DNA from: Gentiana macrophylla
Lineage: Eukaryota; Streptophyta; Magnoliopsida; Gentianales; Gentianaceae
Assembly (NCBI GenBank): GCA_026214975.1
Contig: CM047805.1
Location: 3,968,001 to 4,032,000 of the forward strand
Direction of reading: 5' to 3'
DNA: 64,000 bases
Shown: positions 47,549 to 58,838 of the stretch, one piece after another
Position numbering within the stretch: the first letter of the stretch is position 1
How the letters are laid out: the number at the start of each line of letters is the position of its first letter
Program-made: the position numbers and the translations under genes
Notes under the pieces: generated by a model
The model's database searches: none
What the model saw: the letters and a program-made list of their open reading frames with translations, nothing else
Told to the model about the DNA's origin: nothing

Positions 47549-49012
47549 TGTCACGGATTTTATCTAACAAAACAAACAAGTAATAAAATTTATAAATCCG
47601 ATATACCTCAAGTGTAGGGATCGTAGCATAGCGATTAATACCGGAGTCGGTCACAGGGAATCGGGGTATCTTGTTCATTAATTTTCCTAAGATTGAAACC
47701 TTTATTATTAAAACCTAAAACTAAAAATGAAAAGATAAACTGGACATAGGATTGTCAGTCCAAAGCCAGGAAGGATAAAAGCAAAAACGAAATCTAAACT
47801 ATAAACTATAAAATAAACAGTAAACAAGAAGATGATCACCGTGATTGAACAACTAAACAAGTAATTATCCACCGATCCATAAACCTTAATTTCCTCCCTA
47901 AAGTTATCTTGTGATGATTTAATTAAAGATGTGGTTCACCTAACGGAGGCATGAATTCTACTACTCGTAGATAATTCGCCTATCAATCTCATCTTTCGAT
48001 CTATAAGATCGACGCTATCAAAACAAGGTGTAAGATCTCTCAATCTAGCAACCTAGATATTCAACCTATCAACTCTCGTTATGTCAAGATTAAAAATCCA
48101 ATCTTTCCTATGGTGATCTAAGGTTTACACCGACTCTCATCATACGGTAAACATCAAATAGCAATACATCTCTCGATATCGATTGCATAACAAAATAAAC
48201 ACATGGAAAAGATACAACTTTAATCAAATTCACAAAACAAATCTAGATTGAAAATAAAGAACATGCTGAAACGGATTCACATGGTTTGAACAATTGCTCG
48301 ACCTCCAAGCATTCAAACAAAACAAAGCAAAGAAAGAAACGAAATAGAAAGCGGAAATAAAACAAGAAAAATCGCAACCCCTTGGCCTCCCCAGGGGGCT
48401 GGGCCGCCTAAGGTTTTCTCCTAATGATTGTGTATCAATAGGTCTCAATAATGTGTCTCTAGTGGTTGAAATACGCGTTGGTATTTATAGAAAACTAGGT
48501 CGGCTGTTGCTATGTCGGCTTAAGGACACCCGTCCGACTTTCTGGACGCCCGTCCAAGATACCTTGGACTTGCTTCAGACGCCCGTCCACTCAGCGTCCA
48601 AACTCTCTGAATCAACTTTTTTCTCTGGGCGACGCCACCCACTTTTGGACGCCCGTCCATCCTGGACGCTAGTTCAGGCCCTTTTTCTTCCAAATTCATC
48701 TTAATCTTCATTCCAACTTCATCTCTATCTCTTTCCTTCCATGCAAATCATCACTTGAACATCTTTTAAGCTCCTTTCACTTCATGCAAGCGTACCTACA
48801 TCACAATAAAAACATGCAAAATGTAACATCTTACATCTAAAGATATTTATCCAATAAAATCACATAATTAGCTCGATTTTGCACTTTAATACTTCTAAAA
48901 CTCATTTGCTCAATATTTCAATATAAAGCTCGATTTCTATGAGAAACATACGAATATGGAGAGAATTGTTACAAAATATATCCTTATAAAACGTATAAAA
49001 TCACCCTTAACA
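47549..49012 (-). mobile_element. Solo LTR (1464 bp) related to the Athila LTR, with TSD CTTTG
   Basis: TGTCACGG...CCTTAACA, flanked by CTTTG at 47544-47548 and 49013-49017. The pattern of its left 150 bp (AAATTTATAA, then CAAGTGTAGGGATCGTAGCATAG) parallels the Athila LTRs in the array (CAAGTATAAGGATCGTAGTATAG), which gives the minus orientation. No PBS, polypurine tract or coding sequence, so the internal part was lost by LTR-LTR recombination. It interrupts the Copia RT after the LVAK residues. Confidence 0.85.
48524..48675. repeat. Five copies of a GGACGCCCGTCC-type short palindrome
   Basis: Instances at 48524-48535, 48544-48555, 48577-48588, 48647-48658 and 48664-48675. Arms GGACG and CGTCC flank a 2-base centre. 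Similar GGACG...CGTTC motifs occur in the Athila leaders. Confidence 0.6.
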
Positions 49013-50240
49013 CTTTGGCTACCAGCCGTGCTTTGAAGGTTTCGACCTTCCCATCTATTCCTCTCTTTCGCTTGTAGAGCCATTTACATCCAATAGGCCT
49101 TGCACCCTGAGGAAGTTCTACAAATTTCCAAGCGAGTTAGAGTACATAGACTCCATCTCTTGATTCATTGCGTCAATCCATTTATCCTTATCGTGATCCA
49201 TTAAGGCCTTCTTATAGGTCGGAGGATCATCTTCCACCCCATCAGAGGCGACTACTTTTGCCTCTAAATCCATGCCGTACCGAGCCGGTGGCCGAACCAC
49301 TCTCGCAGTACGTCTAGGTGGAACAGGAATGTCGGAAGTGACTGTTGTATTATTAGTGTTGTTTACAGGAACATCAACAGCCACAACAGGCCTGACGTCA
49401 TCGGAGAGTAATTCTTCTAGTAGAATTTTACTTCGAGGTCTATGGTCTTTCATAGAAGTTTCCTTAAAAAACGTAGCGTTAGTCGAGACTAGCACTTTGT
49501 TATCTTTCGGATCATAAAATAGACCACCACGTGTACCTTTTGCATAGCCTACAAACAAACATACTTTGCGACGACGCGATTGTAGCTTGGTAGTCTTGTC
49601 CATCAAAGACATATGCGGAGACAACCCCATATCTGAAGTGACGAAGGCTTTCGCGATGTCCGGACCACATTTCTATGGGTGTCTTTTCGATGACTTTGAT
49701 AGTCTTGCATTCAAAATGTAGACCCGCTTCTAAAGCATAACCCCAAAATGATATAGGTAGTGAGGCGTAGCTCATCATTGATCTAGCCATGTTAATCAAT
49801 GTCATGTTCCTCCTCTCAGCAACACCGTTTTGCTAAGGTGTCCTAGGCGCTGAACGTTGGAAACAAATTCCTTTTCAGCCAAGTAGTCAATGAACTCGAG
49901 ATCTAAATACTCATCCACGATCCGAGCAGAGGCATTTCAATGACTTGCCTAGTTGCCTTCGCTTCTACTTGGAACTCCTTGAACTTTCCAAAAGCCTCGG
50001 ACTTCCTATGCGTGCAGATAAACATAACCGAATCTCGAGTAGTCATCTATGGAAGTCACAAAGTACTCGATATCGCCTAGCAGCTTGTACGCTCATCGGA
50101 CCACAAAGGTCCGAATGCACTAAGTCTAGAGTTCCCGTGGCCCTATTACCCTTTGATGAGAATGGACGCTTAATCATTTTTCCTTCCATGCAACACTCGC
50201 AGAGACAGCGGTGTGTCAACAGATGACTCACCTAAGGCAT
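49013..50240 (-). pseudogene. Copia integrase and RT N-terminus
   Basis: 49013-49117 encodes GCKWLYKRKRGIDGKVETF, the start of RT. The frame 49118-49630 covers the integrase C-terminal region (CLFVGYAKGTRGGLFYDP, then the PRRTARVVRPPARY linker). 49512-49805 has MARSMMSYASLPISFWGYA after the E of the active site (AERRN, near 49810-49820). 50043-50231 holds the zinc-domain end CECCMEGKMIKRPFS and first catalytic D in LVHSDLCGPM. Between them (49820-50040) the core is frameshifted. Confidence 0.8.
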
Positions 50241-50735
50241 GAACGTTTTAGTCTTTTGAGTCTTTCCAAGGAAATATGGCCAAGCCTCAGATGCCACAAG
50301 TATGTTTTATCTTTTTTACTTGAGAAACTTTACGCCTTTTAGCGGATCTTTGATGAGCATTTTAAACATTTCGGTATTAAGTAGGGAGCTTTATGTGGTC
50401 TTACAAAATATAAAACGTTTTCATTCGTAGTTGAACACAATTCAAAGCCATTCTTGAAATAACAAATTCACCATTCAAATTTGAAGCAGAAAATGATTGT
50501 TCAACTAAGGCAGAATGAGAAATCAAATTTCTCCACGAAATTGAATAAAATAAACATTCTCTAAATGTAAAATTCTATTATTAAAATGCAAATCCACAGC
50601 TCCTAATTGCTTAGCTTGAAATGAGCGCTTCAAAGGTGCCTACTCGCATCACTTGAGAACCCTCTTCCGACTCCTCAAATGCGAACTAAGAATCTACAAT
50701 GAAGAACATACATGGTTAGTAGCTCAAAGATCAAG
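50241..50735 (-). pseudogene. Copia protease and GAG-pre-integrase region
   Basis: The protease active site is recognisable on the minus strand at about 50695-50735 as WILD-x-x-ATNHVC, where x-x should be S-G. The sequence has GATCTTTGAGCT, giving a stop, instead of a TCTGGA-containing codon pair; a change at one CTG explains it. 50241-50690 is AT-rich and broken. Confidence 0.65.
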
Positions 50736-51662
50736 TATCCAAGTGGATACATCTTTAGCTACATTAAAAGATTCCAAGAATAGTAATTCCAAATTACCTT
50801 TCTCAGCTTTCCCAGCGATAGCCTTGACTTTGCCATCTTTCACATCACGAAGATATTCCGGACAATGGCGTTTCCAATGTCCTACCTCCTTACAGTAAAA
50901 GCATTCGCCCTTGGGCTTGGCCTCGTCAACTTTCTTGGCTTTCTTTTTCTTCATTGGCTTGGGCACAGGTGCAACATTACCCTTCTTCTTTGGTTTGGCC
51001 TTAGGCTTGTTTGAAGACTTAGCTTCGGCCATATTGGCTTCAGCTTTCTTATCCCCTACTTGGACTTTATCTTTCGATAGTAGGCCCTCGTAGATAGTCA
51101 GTTCATTAAGCATCTGTGCCATGGTCAACTCATGTTTTCCCATCAGATACTGAGTTTTGAACGGGATAAACTCAGGAGTCAACGATTCCAAAATCATCGA
51201 TACTTGAGTTGCTTCATTAAACATCGATCCATGAATACCGGCATCATTGAAGTAACTGATCATATTAAAAACATGACCATTCACTGCTTGACCTTTCTTC
51301 AATTTCGTGTTAACAGCCATCCTGATGGCATCGTGTCTTGCTTGGTTGCTAGGTGATCCAAACATCGAAGTAAGTTTCCGCATGATTTCTCCTGTAGTCT
51401 CAAACTCTTCAATCTGGGTCCTAATAACCTCCAACACTGCCGCCAGGATGATCCCATGAGCCCGGTTATCTGCCTCGATCCAGCGATTATGCTGTTCAAT
51501 CTCAGCTTTACCAGGTTTTTGGATCGTCACTGTAGGGCATTCAGAAGTGAGTACATGTTGCACATTCTCATATGTGAGTACCACGTTTAGGTTACTCTTC
51601 CATTTCTTAAAGTTGTTTCCCGTTAATTTTTCAGACAGTAAAGCAGAAATTTGAGCAGACAT
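50724..51662 (-). CDS. Copia gag with CCHC zinc knuckle
   Basis: Open for about 310 codons. I take the start at MSAQISALL (ATG 51660-51662), not the earlier in-frame M at 51686, since plant Copia gags begin this way. Features in order: LTGNNFKKWKSNLNVVL (N-terminal gag domain), the capsid region with YFNDAGIHGSMFNEATQVSM and LTPEFIPFKTQYLMG, a Lys-rich linker (KPKKKGNVAPVPKPMKKKK) and CFYCKEVGHWKRHC (C-x2-C-x4-H-x4-C), which binds RNA. It ends at a stop inside the protease motif. Confidence 0.9.
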   Translation of the reverse strand: MSAQISALLSEKLTGNNFKKWKSNLNVVLTYENVQHVLTSECPTVTIQKPGKAEIEQHNRWIEADNRAHGIILAAVLEVIRTQIEEFETTGEIMRKLTSMFGSPSNQARHDAIRMAVNTKLKKGQAVNGHVFNMISYFNDAGIHGSMFNEATQVSMILESLTPEFIPFKTQYLMGKHELTMAQMLNELTIYEGLLSKDKVQVGDKKAEANMAEAKSSNKPKAKPKKKGNVAPVPKPMKKKKAKKVDEAKPKGECFYCKEVGHWKRHCPEYLRDVKDGKVKAIAGKAEKGNLELLFLESFNVAKDVSTWILDL

Positions 51663-53628
51663 TTTTTTCTGAAAATAAAATGACATACATTAATTCAAGT
51701 TTAACACTACTATATAAATTTATTTTAGGAATTGTAAACTAAAATTAAGTCTACTCTACCATTCCAAGGTTTTAACCTTGCATCTCAGTGCCGCCTTAGG
51801 GTAGGTCAAAGAGATGACGGTTAAATCGAGACAATCTCATCAATGAATAACTTGTGAGAATCGAACATCCCACGAGAATCGAACATCCCCTTATTCATTG
51901 AATACCTTCCTTTTTAGCCTAGGTATTATCAAGAATACCCCTTGATGAGTGTGACCTATTATATCGGATCTCTTGAGTACGCCCGAGTGTGCCGTCTTAG
52001 GATAAGTCGGTGACCCGGACGAGTACCCGGAAATCCTATCCTTTCGGAGACCAAGCCATGAATGTTGATAGGGTGAACACCATCCTTAGGGGACGAAATC
52101 AAAGCGCCGCGAGGCGTCACCTTCTCTCACTTACTTGTATCTATAGTAGAGGCCGTGGGGTTGGTGTCGCCTCCCCGCTCCCACTCAATATTTTGGAAGT
52201 GGTGGTGGGTTAACTAACCACGTCTTTTGATGTTAACATAAAAGCACATCAAATCAAGGATTTCGAATGGTGTCGGTAACGTAGGCAAGCATACCCGCCC
52301 TATTCGTTGGAACATATGTGATGGGCCGGATCGAAATCGGGTCAAGATAAAATTTATTGAGACAAGAAGGAATCACCCTTCGCTCTCTGGTTTAGCTTAG
52401 TCTTGCCGGACCCCGTGCATACATCACACTAGGAGGGTTAAGTCGGTCGAGCCTAGCTCGATTGACCACCCAACCTATAAGCGAACCGCTTTTATCCAAG
52501 ATTTATTGTTCTTTTACCATCATTCAATCTCATAGACACTACGAATTGAAAACGTGATCTCGTTTGGGCTTTAAGGCGGTTCACCGAGAACACACACGAA
52601 AAACTTAACGATTTCATAACCCGTCCTCGGATCTTTAATTAGTTACTAAATTTATTAATTACCACGCATTAATTAAATTTCAACTAATTACACGAGTTTG
52701 TATACATGCCTATTTTAATTACCAAAATTAAAATTCTACATGTATGCATGGAGTGGATTTATGATATGATGCATGTCATGGCAATTCCGATTTTATATCT
52801 ATTTTATGATTAAACACATAAAAAATAAATTGCGGAAAATTTAAACACCGAGATGGATTGTTGGTACCCCCGTATCTAATCTATCCTAGGAAAACAGTAA
52901 ATTACATAATCTATGTCTTCGAGTCTTGATCTTCGAATCTTGAACTCGAACCGCCGGATCACGAACCACGAACACCCGAGAGGTGAAAAGGCTTTTTAAT
53001 TAAATAAATCCAATTTATTTGATAAATAAAACCTTTTTTTTTATTCCTTCGGCTGTTATAAAAATTATTACCAATTTTTTTTTAATTTTAATTATCTGCC
53101 AAACGGCAGTTAAGTTCTAAAAAAAATTAGGTCAAATAAAAAAAACATACAGCCGCAAAAAAAAACCCTAGCCGTAAGCTAGTTTTATTATACAGGACTT
53201 ATAGCAACGCTTTTCAGCGTCGCAGAAAGTCCTGTAGCGCAGATTTTTAATTAAAATCAGGTTTTTATCCGTTTCTCCTCGTTCATATTTCGATTTAATC
53301 CGCAACTTTTCTTCAAGATCTTCATCTTTTCGAGCCCGGAACATCAAAGTTACAATAAAAGATGCTACTTTTACATAAATTTTTCGAAAATTGACATAAA
53401 AAAAAAACAATTCTTATGCTCAATTGTTACTAAACAAAGGAGCTACTAAATAGATATAACGAGTAAACAGTACCAACCCCAATCCATCTCTTCAAACCAC
53501 AACAATCGCAACATAAAAATATAATAAACATGCATCGGCCCTTATTTAAAAAAAATTGGGACAAAAAATCTACATGTTTACCACTCCTAGATCTAATATT
53601 TTATACGTATAAATATAGATCACCATGT
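51663..53628 (-). other. Copia 5' leader, about 2 kb, untranslated
   Basis: Between PBS and gag there is no gag-like ORF. At 51840-51901 TCAATGAATAA and TTATTCATTGA form an 11-bp inverted repeat around a duplicated 16-mer (51856-51871 and 51874-51889). A-rich tracts occur near 53020-53165. The long leader suggests either sequence captured from elsewhere or an unrecognised regulatory region. Confidence 0.6.
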
Positions 53629-53639
53629 CTCTGATACCA
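53629..53639 (-). promoter_or_regulatory. Copia primer-binding site (initiator Met tRNA)
   Basis: Minus strand TGGTATCAGAG, one base from the 5' LTR; complementary to the 3' end of plant initiator Met tRNA. Confidence 0.9.
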
Positions 53640-53640
53640 C

Positions 53641-55475
53641 TGTTAGTAATATCATCCACAACGGAAGCGATTTAAGGATCTAGATCTATAAATTACACGT
53701 AATAAAATAACTAGATCTACATCTACAAGGGGGTTGTAGAACATACCTCTTGGATCTCAAAATCCAAGTAGCAGAGCCGCAATAGAAAGAATACAAGAAG
53801 ATGTGAAGAGCACCATGATCTTCCATACGTGTGATCCAAGCAACTCCCGGTGGAAGGAAATTCTCGACTCGAATCCTTACGATATGCTACCCGGAAAAAC
53901 CTCCAAGATTTTTCCCTAAATCTCCCATTGGCCGAAAATTCTTTTCTCCTCTCCAAGAGGTGTATGTCGAATTTTATGTGTGTTGTAAGGCATGGGAGAA
54001 CTCTCTTTATATAGGAGAGTAAAACTTAACCTCCAAGGATTTTATTTTGCAAATAAATAAATCCAATAAATAAAAGATAATTGCATAATATTCTAGAACA
54101 AATCTAGAATAATATTTATCTTTATTTCTTACCATAAATATTTATCCAATAAATATTTTGTGCACATGTATTATTAATCACAAGAAAATAATTTCGTGTT
54201 CCATAAAATAGGGGGGGGGGTTGCGAAATTTAACCCTTGTGACCTAGTCACAATAATTTCGACTTATACACACCAATTTGGGCCAAGATTATGAAAAATG
54301 TCTTTTCCACATATTTAATTATTTAGCCCAACTAATTTAACAGTTCACCAAACAATTAATTCACATATCGTTTTAATAAAGTCCAACAAGAACTAAATTA
54401 ATATTATTAGGATTCGGCGTCCGAGAATAGCTATGTTATATAGGAGGCACGTCGGGGACCATGGACTAATAATCAGCGGCTCCGATAAATCAAATAAATA
54501 ATTATCTTACGAACAGAATAATTATATTCGATAAATCAATCACAGGAATATGCCACCATAATCCCGTGACTGCACTCCTCCGATTATGAGATTATATTTA
54601 TCTCCTCACGAGAATAATAATAAGCGTCCATTGATATAATCATTACATATTGATTAATCCTCCATAGACTGTTCATTCTAAATCGGGAAGTTACCGTTAA
54701 CCCTTTTTAGAACCTCTTATCCTTATTTACCATTAACCCCCTAGTGATCAATTAATTCATACAACTCTTTGGTAGCTAATCGATTGTAATATGAACTCGC
54801 ACGATCGATCGGTTTCTAGGATTAACAAATAAGAGGCGTTTATCTACTTCCATAAATGGAAGGAATGGATTCCGTATCTATGATAACACGACTACTCACT
54901 CAATCCAAATTACAATGCCAAGATGGGGTAATTCGGACCACGGACTCGGTGTAATCCTTAACCGTCAAGTCAAACCTCATCCGATTCAAGCGGTTGGATC
55001 GTGATCACCTCAGATTAAGATATATCCATAAATATGATCATCCATTGATTCGATAAAACTTCTCGATTACGGAATTATATCATGAACTCTAATCAAATCG
55101 GTCCAGCCCTATATGATATATCTATCATATATAAATGCCCCATTAGGTTCTTTTAACCGAAAGTCCGGATAAGACAATCACACATATTGTGTTCTGGGCG
55201 CATTAATAGCATGTTAAAGGAGAGACCCGATACTCTCGATTAACTTCACTACGGGCTAATTGTATTTTAAGTACATCTTCACTAACTCAATCCTCCCGTG
55301 TATATCCCATACATTGAGTTAAGTGATTACATAAACGATATACTTTAGGGTTTTATGTAGTGTAAATACTATTGTCACATCGGTGAATATGAGAATAATA
55401 AATATGAATAACAATATCATTTCATTTATTAAATAAAACAATTACAAAATTGTCTTTCGGGCATCACACCTAACA
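53641..55475 (-). mobile_element. 5' LTR of the Copia element
   Basis: 1835 bp, partner of 44257-46092. TATATAAA on the minus strand at 54006-54013. Differences from the 3' LTR are few and concentrated near CHG positions and homopolymers. Confidence 0.9.
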
Positions 55476-55480
55476 AGTTC
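55476..55480. other. Target-site duplication AGTTC, right copy
   Basis: Partner of 44252-44256. Confidence 0.85.
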
Positions 55481-55555
55481 CGGACAAATTTCACGACTAT
55501 TTCTCTTCCAACATCCGAAGCACTCTTAGTCGATTTTCAAAGCGGTGGTTGGATT

Positions 55556-56022
55556 TGTTAAAGATCAAGCGCTTACCGTTGTACTAAAACCAATTGGTGG
55601 TAGTAAAGGCGCAACTTTATTTCTTTATCATTTAAGAGTGTGGGCAATCTGTCCCAACACCCCTCGCCAATGTTAAGGCACTTCGAACCCCCGCCTCCTG
55701 CTCTGATACCATGTTAAAGATCAAGCACTTACCATTGTACTAAAACCAATTGGTGGTAGTAAAGGCGCAACTTTATTTCTTTATCTTTTAAGAGTGTGAG
55801 CAATCTGTCCCAACACCCCCCTCAAGTGTTGGCAATCTGTCCAACACTTGCACCATTGTTGGCAATCTGTCCAACACTGGCATCATTTTTCATTTAAGAG
55901 TGTGGGCAATCTGTCTCAACACCCCCGTCAAGTGTGGGCAATCTCTCCCAACACTTGCTCTCCTTTTTTTTAAATAATGTTCCAACCAGGGTTCGATCCA
56001 ATGACCTGTGGCTCTGATACCA
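55556..56022 (-). repeat. Two direct units TGTTAAAGATC...GCTCTGATACCA with GGCAATCTGTCC repeats
   Basis: Unit 1 is 55556-55711 and unit 2 is 55712-56022. Both open TGTTAAAGATCAAG and share about 110 bp (including CCAATTGGTGGTAGTAAAGG), and both close with an initiator-Met PBS complement (55700-55711; 56011-56022). Unit 2 is longer because GCAATCTGTCCAACAC-type 16-25-mers are repeated about six times over the whole region. Likely a small LTR or TRIM-type element with an internal repeat. Confidence 0.55.
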
Positions 56023-56253
56023 TGAAGAAAATCAGAATGCGTGCGGAAACATAAAAACACTAAACTCTTTGTTTATTGAAAACTGATAAAAATGCATACA
56101 ATCCTTCTCTTTATATAGAAGTGAAGTGAAACAAATACTAGATTTAAATATAAAGATAAAAACTAAAAAATATCCTAAGAGAATTTAAATGAAAAGATAA
56201 ATAGAAATCCTATCACTTGATTTATTTCACCAGATAATTTTTTTATTTCAACA
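56023..56253 (-). mobile_element. Candidate short LTR (231 bp) next to a PBS
   Basis: It starts TGAAGAAAATC immediately after the PBS complement GCTCTGATACCA and ends ...TTTCAACA. On the minus strand TATATAAAG lies near 56106-56114. No partner LTR is seen to the left within the window, and no TSD can be assigned. Confidence 0.4.
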
Positions 56254-57048
56254 ACTCTATCTTTTCAAACGACATCATTTATCTATTCGAATTACTCAAT
56301 GATTTTATCTTCTATTACCCTCTCTCAAACGTTGCCGGGGTTGGAGGCAACGTTTGCCTGTCAACGAAGAATATGATACGGCTTTTCGACACCCAAAGCT
56401 TTTAGCTCCTGGCTCTTGGCTCTTTTGGCTCATGACTCTTGGCTTTTAACATTTGGCTCTTTCTTTTTTTGTCAAAACACCTTTACGGTTTTTTTCTGAT
56501 GAATCAAAATAAATCGATAGAATGGATGTCAAACGAAAAGATATGAGGCTATATGACAAGATTATTTATTCATAGATCTATGTATAATAACAACCAACAT
56601 AAAAGAAAAACGACTAAAAAACAATGGGAAAGACGTGTGAAGAGGAATGTGGAGATGGGATTAAGTGAACGAACATAGAATTCGGACCAAAGGTAGAACT
56701 AAAGTTCGTTTGTTTGTTTGTTTGTTTGTTATTTTTTTTTTTTTTTTTTTTTTAAGAATCAAGGAACGCATGAACATACACAAAGTTATATGGAAGATTT
56801 TATGGATTTGCTGAATAATTGGAAGAAAAAAAATCTGCTCGTGACCGAGGCAATCCCAAAATCATCTGGACATATGAAGAATATGCAGCAAAAGAATTTT
56901 TTTTTTTTTTTTTTTTTTAATTTTATGCAAGAAATTGTATTATTTTGGACGTACACTATGACACAATGAACATGAAACTCATGCAGTCAACTCGATCGGG
57001 ACACTAAGATGTATTTGGAAGATGAGAATGTGATTGTATCAGAGCCAG

Positions 57049-57090
57049 GGGCGAGGGTTCGTAAGCCTTAACATTTATGAACCCTCGCCC
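57049..57090. repeat. 16-bp hairpin with one mismatch, 10-base loop
   Basis: GGGCGAGGGTTCGTAA (57049-57064) pairs with TTATGAACCCTCGCCC (57075-57090). GC-rich within an AT-rich region. It may be the tip of a small inverted-repeat element; function unknown. Confidence 0.55.
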
Positions 57091-57621
57091 GTTCCGTTCT
57101 TCCGCTTGAAAAAGAAAATACCGTGTCTGCATTTTGCATTTTTTTTCCTAATGCATTCATCATTTAGATTTTTTTTTTTCAAATAAAACAAGCAGCCATC
57201 TTCTGAATTTTATTTTTTATTTTCATTCCGGTCATCTTTTTATATCTCAAAAAGAAAAAAAGAAGGAAAAAATTCTTCTGCTCGTCGAAAGTAAAATGCA
57301 GTGTATTGTTTGTTCCATGTAGTCTGCATCCAATCCAAAAAAATAAAAAATAAAAAAATAAAAACAAAACTACGTCCAGCTTTTTCAAATAAACATGGAT
57401 TAATTCCATGATTCCATCCGCCATCCATACTTTTTCTAACTTTATTTATTTTTTCATTAAATAAATAAATATTTTACGTATAACATCCACTATTTCTTTT
57501 GGCATCTATTCAATGTCTATTTTCAGGTATGGTCGGAAAAAAAAAAAAGGCAAATCCACCGCAGTAAATGCAATTGGAGGCAGATGTTATAAAAACACAA
57601 TCCAAATTTTGTTTGGCTTTT

Positions 57622-57712
57622 GGAAGAGCCGGATTACGTGCGTCAAGAAGTCAGCTTCACAAACCAGACAAGACTCCCGGAAGAGCCGGAAATACGTGCG
57701 CTGAGGAAGTCA
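57622..57712. repeat. Tandem duplication, period 57 bp
   Basis: GGAAGAGCCGGA...TACGTGCG...AAGTCA occurs at 57622 and again at 57679 with a few differences. Confidence 0.55.
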
Positions 57713-58178
57713 AACATACAAACTAATGGACTCCGGAGCGAAAAAGAAGTGTTCCGGAGTGGAGATGCCCTCCACAATATCATCAAACAAACTCGGCCTC
57801 CAAACCCGGCCTCGTTTGAGGGATGGTAATAGAAGAGAAAATTTGAGTAGATTGGATAAATGCCAAAATAGATAGAATTGTTATATTGTAATCAACATAA
57901 TAGTCTTTGTTTGAATTCTGTTATGATTTGTTTATTTCAAATTAAGATTTATGGCATTTATTTCCTATAAAAAGGACACCAATTCATTGTTTTTACATTA
58001 CGTATTCGGTTTTTCTTTAGGATTGACATCGTGGTGCACGATTCTTCCGGTTGCGGCGGCGGTGATTAGACTGTGTATAAAAGTAGAAGTAGTGAAGAAA
58101 GATATGAATGCTAGAAACCAGAGACGTTGTGATTATAATTGCTGCTGCTTGCTTCTTTTTTGTTTTTCTTTTTGTTTT

Positions 58179-58223
<45 letters not shown>

Positions 58224-58314
58224 TTTTTTTGTTGTTTTTGAAAGCTTGCTGCTTGCTTCTTAAGCATAAAAGGCCGTCACTCATGGATCCTGATGATGAT
58301 ACATGTGAACATGT

Positions 58315-58319
58315 ATAAT
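58315..58319. other. Target-site duplication ATAAT, left copy
   Basis: Recurs at 63552-63556 after the right LTR. Confidence 0.75.
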
Positions 58320-58838
58320 TGTTATGAAACTGATGGAGATAACTTCAAATGCAAGAATTAGAAACAGATGCAATCAAACGTAAATAATCAAAGGAGATAA
58401 TCGAAAACAAGAAGAACATGATTTAACGTGGAAAACCCTCTCAAAGTGAGAGAGATAAAACCACGGGCGTAAAAGAGATCTTTTTATTATGCACCGAAGT
58501 TCTGATTTTTCACACACAGAGACAATTAATGCAACAACAATCTGTATTTATAGGCACAAATCCCTAAACCACAGCCGCCGGGAATCTTTGTCGAAACACC
58601 ATAAATACCCTACACGTGTCCTCTTTTAATGACCTTTGTATAGTCATTACATAATGTGAGTTAACAGATGTGGGACCTGCAGATTCGATGACTCAGCAGC
58701 CTTCACCCTGCCGATGAAGCCTCGTGAGACTCCACCCTACCGACGCATTGTAATTGAATACACTTCTCATTTGCCCATCACACGCCCTAGTCTTTGATTG
58801 GTTCCACCAAATGTAGAGTTTAAGTTACTTTACTGACA
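58320..58838 (-). mobile_element. 3' LTR of the Tork-like element
   Basis: 519 bp, TGTTATGAAACTG...TTACTGACA on the plus strand. Minus-strand TATAAATA at 58545-58552. The polypurine tract (minus TCAAGGTGGAGATT, 58839-58852) abuts it. Confidence 0.85.

Larger units (their letters stand above)
44257..55475 (-). mobile_element. Full-length Ty1-copia retrotransposon, 11.2 kb including a 1.46-kb solo LTR
   Basis: LTRs 44257-46092 and 53641-55475 are nearly identical, flanked by AGTTC. On the minus strand: PBS for initiator Met tRNA, long leader, gag with CCHC knuckle, protease, integrase, RT, RNaseH, polypurine tract. The integrase-before-RT order defines Copia. The long LTR (1.84 kb) would fit the Angela/Tork side, but I do not fix the lineage. 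Confidence 0.9.
56254..58314. other. AT-rich intergenic region, no gene recognised
   Basis: Contains long T runs (about 56731-56754, 56899-56919, 58182-58222), a hairpin (57049-57090) and a short tandem duplication (57622-57712). The open frames here are low-complexity Phe or Lys runs. I see no splice-consistent exon set, rRNA or tRNA. Confidence 0.5.

Noticed and set aside
53629..53639. Match to the 3' end of initiator Met tRNA as a tRNA gene
   Set aside because: Only about 11-12 bases match, next to an LTR, so it is a primer-binding site; the same holds at 55700, 56011 and 63009.
57951..58241. 96-codon plus-strand frame as a membrane protein
   Set aside because: Its hydrophobic tail is a translated poly-T tract; the rest has no recognisable domain.
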